A stretch of 6,795 nucleotides of DNA from Eubacteriales Family XIII. Incertae Sedis bacterium (GTDB lineage: Bacteria; Bacillota; Clostridia; Peptostreptococcales; Anaerovoracaceae), in contig JAITKU010000105.1 in assembly GCA_031278255.1 (NCBI GenBank), positions 1-6,795 of the forward strand. The letters run 5' to 3'. The notes under the pieces were generated by a model, which ran no database searches, had not been told where the DNA came from, and was given only the letters and a program-made list of their open reading frames with translations. A program made the translations under genes and the position numbers. Positions 1-5,001 of this stretch are shown one piece after another; the stretch's first letter is position 1; the number at the start of each line of letters is the position of its first letter.

Positions 1-310
1 AGGCGACGCGGTGCAAGGGTGTGCCCGTTTTCAGGCCCTCGGCTTCCGCCGTGACGAGTACGTCGATCGAGCTGTTGCCGACATAGGCGATCCGCGCCGT
101 GCAGCACACGTAATCGCCCACGAAAACCGGCGAAAAAAATTGCAGATCATCCACGCGGACCGTTACGATCGTCGTTTTCGCGTACTGCTGACACACCGCG
201 CCCGCAATCATATCCATCAGTTTGAAGAGTTCGCCGCCGTGTACGTTGCCGCCCAGATTTATCTGATGCGGCAGCATGATCTGCGACAGGGTCAGTTTTG
301 TTCGTTGCAT
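1..310 (-). CDS. Acyl-CoA thioesterase, hotdog fold (partial, C-terminus outside window)
   Basis: The 103 visible residues match the N-terminal half of the acyl-CoA hydrolase family (YciA/BfiT/Acot7-like hotdog thioesterases), which cleave acyl-CoA to free acid and CoA in the cytosol. The family signature is clear: a P-x-x-x-N stretch at residues 14-18, GGNVHGGEL at 20-28, and an Asp at 33 in the central helix. Asn18 and Asp33 sit where the family's catalytic Asn/Asp are found. A VxVDxLxFxxPVxxGD strand follows at about 51-66. The ATG at 310 is preceded by a GAGGCG purine stretch about 5 nt upstream, and the start falls where the family starts. Roughly a third of the usual 140-165 residues lies beyond position 1. 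No clear promoter was found just upstream, so it may be read from the lipid-kinase gene 238 nt away on the same strand. The physiological acyl-CoA substrate cannot be told. The family call is firm. Confidence 0.88.
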   Translation of the reverse strand, partial: MQRTKLTLSQIMLPHQINLGGNVHGGELFKLMDMIAGAVCQQYAKTTIVTVRVDDLQFFSPVFVGDYVCCTARIAYVGNSSIDVLVTAEAEGLKTGTPLHRVA

Positions 311-393
311 CGTATCGCCTCGCTTTCAAATTCAGCTCCGTCCGACATTCGGCTTCGCCTCATTCCTCCGTTCGCCCGAGGCTCACTTCGCCG
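311..393 (-). repeat. Purine-rich quasi-repeat leader before the thioesterase
   Basis: Read on the minus strand, this stretch is a run of degenerate units of the type GGCGAA-N-GAG. GGCGAA occurs three times (plus-strand positions 387-392, 371-376 and 354-359, spaced 16 and 17 nt), and ACGGAG occurs twice (371-366 and 341-336). It contains no convincing gene and no clear promoter. It abuts the inverted repeat at 394-432, so the two may be one extragenic element. It could also be a purine-rich 5' leader with no further meaning. Confidence 0.3.
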
Positions 394-432
394 GCCTGTT
401 TTACACTGCGGCTGAAGCCGCGTAAAACAGGC
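394..432. repeat. Inverted repeat / long hairpin between lipid kinase and thioesterase genes
   Basis: GCCTGTTTTAC at 394-404 is the exact reverse complement of 422-432 (11 bp). Inside it, GCGGCT at 408-413 pairs with AGCCGC at 416-421. The only interruption is a 3-nt bulge at 405-407, giving up to 17 paired bases around a tiny loop. It lies 117 nt past the lipid-kinase stop and 84 nt before the thioesterase start, both on the minus strand. No T-run follows on either strand, so it is not a textbook intrinsic terminator. It could be a partial terminator, an mRNA-stabilising hairpin, or a copy of a dispersed palindromic repeat. Confidence 0.6.
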
Positions 433-501
433 GACTTTGAGCGCGGGAAGCACCCAAATCGTTGAGATGAAGCGCCGGTCCCGGCCTTTCGCCGGGGGAT
501 T

Positions 502-551
502 GGGCGGCGGCGTTCAAATGGTCGAACGCAGTAATGGGGCGGCGGCGTTCA
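502..551. repeat. 15-bp direct repeat at the 3' end of the lipid-kinase gene
   Basis: GGGCGGCGGCGTTCA occurs at 502-516 and again at 537-551. The second copy contains the stop codon of the lipid-kinase gene (TGA, read on the minus strand at 551-549). The spacer holds a short palindrome: CGTTC at 511-515 pairs with GAACG at 524-528. The repeat may be a trace of a small local duplication that moved the gene's stop codon. The low-complexity GGC triplets make chance possible. Confidence 0.4.
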
Positions 552-1535
552 GTCCGTATGCCGCTTCGCGCCGTCCGCCTCTTCCGTTCGGGTTTCCCGC
601 AGCGGAAGCGCAAATCGGATCGCGTTCGGCACGATTTCAAAAGAAACGCTTTTCGTTCGGAACACCTCCCCGTCCACGGCCATATGTATCGATTCCTCCG
701 AGGAGACGCGCAGCCCCTTGCAGCGCCTGTAGAGCAGTATATCCTTTGCGCGCGGCTCCGTGAAATGCTTCCCCTCGTGGTATTTGGGCAGGAGGGATAA
801 AAATGTGCGCCGCGTCACGTCCTTTGCGATGAACACATCCAATATGCCGTCTTGCGGATCGGCGTCGGGCGCGCCCCGAAAGCCGCCCCCGCAATACGCT
901 CCGTTCGCGATCGCCGTCAGCAAAATCCGCTCCCGCAGCAGTTCCCCATCGTCGAACGAAAGCCGCAGATTCGAGGCCCTTTTGCGTATGAGCGCGATGC
1001 CCACGCCGCCGATGTACGCGGCGACGCCGCCGACAAAAGGATAGGCTTTCAGGCGTTCCGCCCAAAACACCGCCTCGGAATCGAAACCGATGTTGCACAT
1101 GTTTACCGCAAGTTTGCATCTGTCCGCGCCCGCTTTTTCATCATAGAACGCATAGGAGATCGCGTCTATGGGAACCGCGGCGCCGGCGATCAGGCGTCCG
1201 ACATCGCAAAAATCCCGCGCGGGCGCAAAGCTGCGCACCAAGTCGTTGCCGGTTCCGGCCGGCAAGACGGTCATCTCCGCATTCGGAAAGCCGTATATGC
1301 CGTTCATCACCTCGTTCGCGGTACCGTCGCCGCCGCAGGCGTAAAAGCGCAACCGCGCGGACGGATCCTCGGCGCATTTTTCGCGGACGTAGAATTCGGC
1401 CTCCCGCGGACCCGTGGTGCGGTGCAGCACATAATCGAGTTCTGCGGATTTTGCGGCCCGCATGATGGCGGGCAGGCATTTTTTGACTGCGGCGCCCTTG
1501 CCGGCGGCCGGATTCAGGATAAAGAAATGTTTCAT
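549..1535 (-). CDS. Diacylglycerol/lipid kinase (DAGK catalytic domain, YegS/DgkB-like)
   Basis: This 328-residue protein is a soluble ATP-dependent lipid kinase, likely phosphorylating diacylglycerol to phosphatidic acid at the membrane surface. Family motifs appear in order: NPAAGKG at 8-14, the nucleotide-binding GGDGTANEV at 68-76, LPAGTGND at 91-98, NIGFDSEAVF at 148-157, GGGFRGAPDADPQDGILDV at about 216-234, and VDGE at 287-290 near the end of the second domain. The length fits the family (about 290-330), with a hydrophilic charged tail after residue 312. The ATG at 1535 was chosen because the family begins immediately before the NPxxGKG strand; a GAAAGGAA site lies about 12 nt upstream. 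The frame stays open to 1856, but that extension would run through the promoter. A strong promoter sits 77-105 nt upstream. DAG versus another lipid cannot be decided from sequence. In Firmicutes this activity recycles the DAG released by LtaS-type enzymes, one of which is encoded at 5002-6795. Confidence 0.92.
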   Translation of the reverse strand: MKHFFILNPAAGKGAAVKKCLPAIMRAAKSAELDYVLHRTTGPREAEFYVREKCAEDPSARLRFYACGGDGTANEVMNGIYGFPNAEMTVLPAGTGNDLVRSFAPARDFCDVGRLIAGAAVPIDAISYAFYDEKAGADRCKLAVNMCNIGFDSEAVFWAERLKAYPFVGGVAAYIGGVGIALIRKRASNLRLSFDDGELLRERILLTAIANGAYCGGGFRGAPDADPQDGILDVFIAKDVTRRTFLSLLPKYHEGKHFTEPRAKDILLYRRCKGLRVSSEESIHMAVDGEVFRTKSVSFEIVPNAIRFALPLRETRTEEADGAKRHTD

Positions 1536-1611
1536 GGCGTATCGATTTCCTTTCTGCTCTGCCGGCGTCTCCGGCCGCTTTTGCTTCCGCAAAACTCCTT
1601 TTCCGGAAATC

Positions 1612-1640
1612 AATATAACATATCCTGCGGGGCAAGTCAA
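1612..1640 (-). promoter_or_regulatory. Sigma-A-type promoter for the lipid-kinase gene
   Basis: On the minus strand, TTGACT (1640-1635, 5 of 6 consensus bases) and TATATT (1617-1612, 5 of 6) are separated by exactly 17 nt. This is the best promoter in the window. Transcription would begin near 1605, giving a leader of about 70 nt. That leader can form two small hairpins: TTTTGC/GCAAAA with a GGAA loop at 1579-1594, and GCCGG/CCGGC at 1561-1575. A purine-rich AAAAGGAG just after the expected transcript start lies only 2 nt before an in-frame TTG (1592), too close to serve it, so the ATG at 1535 is preferred. Confidence 0.7.
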
Positions 1641-1661
1641 TTCCTCACCTTGCGGCTTTTC

Positions 1662-1690
1662 TTGCGCTTCTTTTGCTTTGGGTGTATGAT
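1662..1690 (+). promoter_or_regulatory. Probable promoter for the M29 aminopeptidase gene
   Basis: TTGCGC (1662-1667, 3 of 6) and TATGAT (1685-1690, 5 of 6) are separated by 17 nt on the plus strand. Its -35 box is 21 nt from the -35 box of the divergent lipid-kinase promoter. Transcription starting near 1697 would leave a leader of about 140 nt before the ATG at 1837. That leader includes a 7-bp hairpin (GCGCCGG at 1780-1786 with CCGGCGC at 1796-1802) about 15 nt before the Shine-Dalgarno site. The rest of this gap holds no gene. The weak -35 box lowers confidence. Confidence 0.45.
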
Positions 1691-1836
1691 GATACGGAAA
1701 GACCGAATCGCCCGTGCGCGTTTCGGATCCGCCCCTTTCGCGGAAACAAACGTGTCCGGGCGAAGCAAAAACGGAATCGGCGCCGGAATTCCCGGCCGGC
1801 GCGCGGCAAGAAATCGAAAAAGGAGATTGTAAAGGC

Positions 1837-2946
1837 ATGGATGAAAGAATAAACAAGCTGTCGCGGGCGCTCGTCGGCTATTCCTGCAATGTGCAAAAGG
1901 GTGAAAGGGTCCTCGTGTCCTACGAGGGCGAGGCCGTGAAGCCGCTGGCGCGCCGGATCATCAAGGATATCTACGCGGCCGGCGGTCTGCCTTTCGCGGA
2001 GATCCGCGACTCGTCGATCGCGCGGGAGATCCTGCTCGACTGCGAAGAGGGGCAGATCGAATTCATGAAAGAATACCAACTGGCTCAAATGCGGGGCATG
2101 GACGCCTATATCGCCGTTCGCGGCGGGCTGAACAGCTCCGAACTCGCGGACGTGCCGCCGGACAAATTGAACCTGTACAACAGGGGTCTGCGGCCCGTGC
2201 TGGATTACCGCGTAAACCATACAAAATGGGTGGTCCTGCGCTACCCGAACGAATCCATGGCGCAGCTTGCGGGCATGAGTCTCGAAAGCTTTGAGGATTT
2301 CTATTTCGATGTCTGCACCCTCGATTACGGCAAGATGTCCCTGGCCATGGACCCGCTCGTCGATCTGATGAACCGCACGGACAGGGTACGCATCAAGGGG
2401 CCCGGCACGGACCTTGGCTTTTCGATCAAGGGCATCCCGGCCGTCAAATGCGCCGGGGAGAAAAACATCCCCGACGGCGAGGTCTACACCGCGCCCGTCA
2501 GGGATTCCGCGAACGGGATCATATCCTACAACACGCCGTCCGAGGAACAAGGTTTCACATACGAGCGCATCGTATTCGAGGTCGAAAAGGGCAGAATCGT
2601 AAAAGCGAGCGCCAACGACGACGCGCGCATCAACAAACTGCTCGACACGGACGAGGGCGCGCGCTTCTTCGGTGAATTCGCGCTCGGCGTGAACCCTTAT
2701 GTACTCCGGCCGATGAAAGACACGCTCTTCGACGAAAAGATCGCGGGCAGCTTCCACCTCACGCCGGGCGCGGCCTACGAGGACGCTTTCAACGGCAACA
2801 AATCCGCGGTGCATTGGGACCTCGTCATGATACAGCGCGCGGATTACGGAGGCGGGGAGATTTGGTTCGACGATACGCTCATCCGCAAGGACGGACGCTT
2901 TATCACGCCGGAGCTTGCCTGCCTGAATCCCGAACACCTGAAATGA
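1837..2946 (+). CDS. Aminopeptidase, peptidase family M29 (AmpS/PepS/aminopeptidase T type)
   Basis: The 369-residue product is a cytosolic two-metal exopeptidase that removes N-terminal amino acids from peptides. It follows the M29 layout: an N-terminal alpha/beta domain (about 1-170), then GPGTDLGFSIKG at 188-199 and NIPDGEVYTAP at 210-220. The metal-ligand set expected from AmpS structures is present: Glu215 in PDGEV, Glu280 in FFGEFALG, His307, Tyr314, and the HWD pair His326/Asp328. Spacing between them is close to that in characterised members, apart from a shorter Tyr-to-HWD segment. The length is slightly short of the usual 370-410. The ATG at 1837 is preceded by AAAGGAG at 1818-1824, 12 nt away. 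An in-frame GTG at 1714 has no ribosome site and would add 41 unconserved residues. The gene stands alone on the plus strand, divergent from the lipid kinase and convergent with deoB. Its preferred peptide substrate is not predictable. Confidence 0.92.
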   Translation: MDERINKLSRALVGYSCNVQKGERVLVSYEGEAVKPLARRIIKDIYAAGGLPFAEIRDSSIAREILLDCEEGQIEFMKEYQLAQMRGMDAYIAVRGGLNSSELADVPPDKLNLYNRGLRPVLDYRVNHTKWVVLRYPNESMAQLAGMSLESFEDFYFDVCTLDYGKMSLAMDPLVDLMNRTDRVRIKGPGTDLGFSIKGIPAVKCAGEKNIPDGEVYTAPVRDSANGIISYNTPSEEQGFTYERIVFEVEKGRIVKASANDDARINKLLDTDEGARFFGEFALGVNPYVLRPMKDTLFDEKIAGSFHLTPGAAYEDAFNGNKSAVHWDLVMIQRADYGGGEIWFDDTLIRKDGRFITPELACLNPEHLK

Positions 2947-3003
2947 GCCGCTTCCCGCAGCCCTGCGCCGGCGCGCGCCGGCACAGGGTGTTCGGGGTTC
3001 AGG
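2922..3003 (+). terminator. Nested inverted repeat spanning the aminopeptidase stop; probable terminator region
   Basis: Bases 2922-2937 pair with 2988-3003 over 16 positions (15 Watson-Crick plus one U-G when read as plus-strand RNA). Within the enclosed stretch, GCCGGC at 2967-2972 pairs with GCCGGC at 2977-2982 around a GCGC loop. After one mismatch, CCCTG at 2961-2965 pairs with CAGGG at 2984-2988, so the two stems compete only for base 2988. The outer left arm lies in the last codons of the aminopeptidase, and its stop codon is inside the loop. It sits between convergent genes, where a terminator is expected. No proper U-tract follows, so intrinsic termination is inferred from structure and location only. 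Confidence 0.45.
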
Positions 3004-3030
3004 TCGAAAAGGCGTCGTTTTGCCGCATTC

Positions 3031-4197
3031 CTACCGCAATATCTCCGCGAGAAAACTCTCTCCGATCGCGGGGGGCGCGACGCCGAGCGCCTCGGCCGCC
3101 GTCGCGCCTATGTCGGCGAAGCTGCGTCTGACGCCGAGGTCCGCGGGCCGTATGCCCGCGCCGTACAGGAGGGCCGGCACGGCTTCCCGCGTGTGATCCC
3201 AGCCGCTGTGGACGGGATCGTTGCCGTGGTCGGCGCAGAGGATCAGCATGTCGTCCGCGCCCATCGCCGCCGTGATCTCGGGCAGACGCGCGTCGAATGC
3301 CGCAAGCGCGCCGCCGTAGCCGATCACATCCCGGCGATGTCCGAATTTCGAGTCGAAATCCACGAGGTTTGTGAATATGAGGCCGCCGAAATCCCGCCTT
3401 AGGGCTTCGACGGTCCTATCCACGCCGTCCGCGTTGTCGGTCGTATGGACGGCTTCCGTGATGCCTCGTCCGTTGAAAATATCGCTGATCTTCCCGACGG
3501 CGCAGACCGTCAGGCCGGACGCTTTCACATGGTCGAGCAGGGTCGGTCCGCTCGGCGACACCGCGTAATCCTTTCTGTCGGAGGTCCTGCGCCTCTTGCC
3601 GTTCTCCGTCACGTAAGGCCTTGCGATCACGCGCCCCGTCAGGAGTTCCCCCACGAGCATCTCGCGGGCGATCCGGCAGATATCGTAGAGCCTTTCGAGC
3701 GGGATCACCGCGGTATCGGCGGCGATCTGAAAGACACTGTCCGCCGATGTGTACACGATGGGCTTCCCCGTGCGCTCGTGTTCGGGTCCCAGTTCCTCGA
3801 TGATCACGGTGCCGGAAGCGGCGCAATTGCCGAGCGTACCCACGCCTATGCGCGCCTCAAAGGCCCGCATGAAATCGTCCGGAAAGCGCGCGCGCGTCTT
3901 GAAAGGGACCTCGGTGAAGAGTCCCGCGATCTCCCAGTGCCCCGTGATCGTATCCTTGCCTTTGGAAGCCTCCAGCAGGCGCGCGTACGCGCCGCGCGGC
4001 GCCTCTTCGGCGTAGCGTCCCCCCGCCGCGCCGCTTATGTTTCCGAGGCCGAGCGACAGCAGGTTCGGTATCGCAAGATCCGGCGAGGCATCGAGGATGT
4101 GCAGCAAGGTATCTGCGCCCGCGTCGCCGTAACTTGCGGCGTCCGGCAGGGCGCCGATTCCGAGGCTGTCTATTACAATGATCGTTACGCGTTTCAT
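3031..4197 (-). CDS. deoB: Phosphopentomutase
   Basis: This 388-residue enzyme interconverts (deoxy)ribose 1-phosphate and (deoxy)ribose 5-phosphate in the cytosol, linking nucleoside breakdown to the pentose phosphate pathway. It belongs to the alkaline phosphatase superfamily and aligns along its length with the Bacillus cereus enzyme. Visible active-site elements are Asp10 in IDSLGIG, the phospho-acceptor Thr83 in GKDTITGHWE (80-89), Asp153 in YTSADSVFQIAA, Asp282 and His287 in DFDSKFGHRRD, Asp323-His324 in CADHGNDP, and His335 in GWDHTRE. The cap domain lies between about 95 and 210. The ATG at 4197 follows a near-perfect GGAGGT site with 4-nt spacing and begins directly before the first conserved strand. 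An in-frame ATG at 4227, with a weaker AAGGA site, would add ten residues and is less likely. No deoC, deoA or nucleoside phosphorylase gene is visible nearby. The protein is complete, with no missing key residue. Confidence 0.97.
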   Translation of the reverse strand: MKRVTIIVIDSLGIGALPDAASYGDAGADTLLHILDASPDLAIPNLLSLGLGNISGAAGGRYAEEAPRGAYARLLEASKGKDTITGHWEIAGLFTEVPFKTRARFPDDFMRAFEARIGVGTLGNCAASGTVIIEELGPEHERTGKPIVYTSADSVFQIAADTAVIPLERLYDICRIAREMLVGELLTGRVIARPYVTENGKRRRTSDRKDYAVSPSGPTLLDHVKASGLTVCAVGKISDIFNGRGITEAVHTTDNADGVDRTVEALRRDFGGLIFTNLVDFDSKFGHRRDVIGYGGALAAFDARLPEITAAMGADDMLILCADHGNDPVHSGWDHTREAVPALLYGAGIRPADLGVRRSFADIGATAAEALGVAPPAIGESFLAEILR

Positions 4198-4202
4198 GTT
4201 TA

Positions 4203-4207
4203 CCTCC
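4203..4207 (-). promoter_or_regulatory. Shine-Dalgarno site of deoB
   Basis: GGAGG on the minus strand (plus-strand CCTCC at 4203-4207), with one more matching base (GGAGGT), ends a few bases before the ATG at 4197. It is the strongest ribosome site in the window and decides the start in favour of 4197 over the in-frame ATG at 4227. The palindrome at 4210-4226 ends 2 nt upstream of it. Confidence 0.75.
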
Positions 4208-4209
4208 GT

Positions 4210-4226
4210 TGCAAACCGCGTTTGCA
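4210..4226. promoter_or_regulatory. 17-bp palindrome in the deoB leader; operator candidate
   Basis: TGCAAAC at 4210-4216 and GTTTGCA at 4220-4226 are exact reverse complements around a 3-nt centre (CGC). The TGNAAAC...GTTTNCA form recalls operators of LacI/CcpA-type regulators, although those usually have a two-base CG centre. It lies 13 nt upstream of the deoB ATG, adjoining its Shine-Dalgarno site and overlapping a weak -10 candidate. That suits a repressor site, or an RNA hairpin that affects ribosome access. The regulator is unknown. Confidence 0.45.
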
Positions 4227-4251
4227 TAATTCTGTTCCTTGTCTTTGTCGC
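4223..4251 (-). promoter_or_regulatory. Weak promoter candidate for deoB
   Basis: GCGACA (4251-4246, 4 of 6 to the -35 consensus) and TATGCA (4228-4223, 3 of 6 to the -10 consensus) are 17 nt apart on the minus strand. The expected start is near 4216, inside the palindrome at 4210-4226. Weak boxes are typical of a regulated promoter, but this match could be chance, and deoB might be read from the metallophosphoesterase gene 112 nt upstream. Confidence 0.25.
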
Positions 4252-4252
4252 C

Positions 4253-4293
4253 GCGGCAGGGTGACAGTAACCTGTTATCTGTTATCCTGCCGC
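4253..4293. repeat. Inverted repeat between metallophosphoesterase and deoB genes
   Basis: GCGGCAGG at 4253-4260 is the exact reverse complement of 4286-4293. As plus-strand RNA the pairing continues inward (4261-4267 with 4279-4285) to 15 bp, including two G-U pairs, around an 11-nt loop. As minus-strand RNA those two become C-A mismatches. The loop and right arm contain a tandem CTGTTAT CTGTTAT (4272-4285). It lies 17 nt past the stop of the metallophosphoesterase gene. No T-run follows on the minus strand, so terminator function is uncertain. Confidence 0.5.
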
Positions 4294-4309
4294 CTCCGCC
4301 CTACTCCGT

Positions 4310-4999
4310 TCACAGGAGTTTCAGCGGCGTGCAGGCGAGATAATCCAGCGAAATCAAGCTGTATTCCGCGCCGTAATGCCGGCCGCGTATGCTGCGCCCG
4401 AACACGTCCGCGCCGTGCAGGTGCCCGTAGACGACGCGGCTCACATTGTACGCGCGTATCAGATCCACGAAGTCGGATGGTTCTTTCCTGTCGTTTGTCG
4501 GCGGAAAGTGCAACATCACGATCTTCTGCGCGAGTCCCGCCTTTTGCGCCGAAGCCAGCGACATCTCGAGGCGTCTGCGCTCGCGGGCGTAAATCTTTTC
4601 GTCCTCCGCCTTGAAATGGCTGTCGCCGGGGCAAATCCATCCCCTGGAACCGCAGATCGCGATCCCCTCCGCCTCGTAATGCGTATTCTGCAGGAAGTAC
4701 ATCGAGGGGTCCAGCGCGTTCAGCCGCGAAACGGAGGTCCACCACAGGTCGTGGTTGCCGCGAAGCAAGACCTTTTTGCCGGGGAGCGCCGCGATCCACC
4801 GCAGATCGGGCTCCGCGTCTTTCTGTTTCAGGGCCCAAGAGATATCGCCCGCGATGAGGATCGTATCCCCCTCACCCACCGTGCGCCGCCAGTTCGCCTC
4901 CGTCTTTTTCACATGATCCACCCATTCGCCCCCGTAGATATCCATCGGCTTTTCGCTTGAGAGCGACAGGTGCAGGTCCGCTATGGCGTAGATACTCAT
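4310..4999 (-). CDS. Calcineurin-like metallophosphoesterase (predicted phosphohydrolase, COG1768-like)
   Basis: This 229-residue cytosolic protein belongs to the two-metal calcineurin-like phosphoesterases. All five metal-binding blocks are present: Asp8-x-His10 in IADLHLS, GDISW with Asp52, GNHD at 81-84, His164 in MLHFPP, and GHLHG at 192-196. The segment EKPMDIYGG near 16-24 and the GNHDLWW block resemble the predicted-phosphohydrolase group COG1768, whose substrate is not established. There is no signal peptide or membrane segment. Two starts are possible. ATG 5005 gives a 4-bp ATGA overlap with the upstream stop but has the Shine-Dalgarno sequence directly against it. ATG 4999 has GGAGGA 6 nt upstream and begins just before the first strand, so it is preferred. 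Either way the gene is translationally coupled to the LtaS-like gene, suggesting a linked role in cell-envelope phosphodiester metabolism, which is inference. Confidence 0.9.
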   Translation of the reverse strand: MSIYAIADLHLSLSSEKPMDIYGGEWVDHVKKTEANWRRTVGEGDTILIAGDISWALKQKDAEPDLRWIAALPGKKVLLRGNHDLWWTSVSRLNALDPSMYFLQNTHYEAEGIAICGSRGWICPGDSHFKAEDEKIYARERRRLEMSLASAQKAGLAQKIVMLHFPPTNDRKEPSDFVDLIRAYNVSRVVYGHLHGADVFGRSIRGRHYGAEYSLISLDYLACTPLKLL

Positions 5000-5001
5000 T
5001 C

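Noticed and set aside
480..496. CCCGGC/GCCGGG hairpin after the lipid-kinase stop as an intrinsic terminator
   Set aside because: It has only 6 bp and no following T-run on the minus strand.
852..1832. 326-codon plus-strand open frame opposite the lipid kinase
   Set aside because: It is complementary to the conserved kinase motifs and has no domain or plausible ribosome site of its own.
1714..1836. Earlier GTG start for the aminopeptidase
   Set aside because: There is no Shine-Dalgarno site before it and the added 41 residues resemble nothing in M29; the ATG at 1837 has a good site.
1536..1856. N-terminal extension of the lipid kinase (open frame to 1856, or TTG at 1592)
   Set aside because: It would run through a strong promoter, has no family similarity, and the TTG has its purine site only 2 nt away; the family start is at 1535.
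1645..2937. 430-codon open frame opposite the aminopeptidase gene
   Set aside because: It is the antisense shadow of a firmly identified gene in GC-rich DNA, with no recognisable domain.
3004..3030. Intrinsic terminator for deoB just past its stop
   Set aside because: A TTTT is present on the minus strand but the preceding stem is only about 3 bp, too weak to support a call.
3445..4614. 389-codon plus-strand open frame across deoB and its upstream gap
   Set aside because: It is antisense to deoB and the metallophosphoesterase, is rich in Arg/Ala/Gly/Pro, and has no motif.
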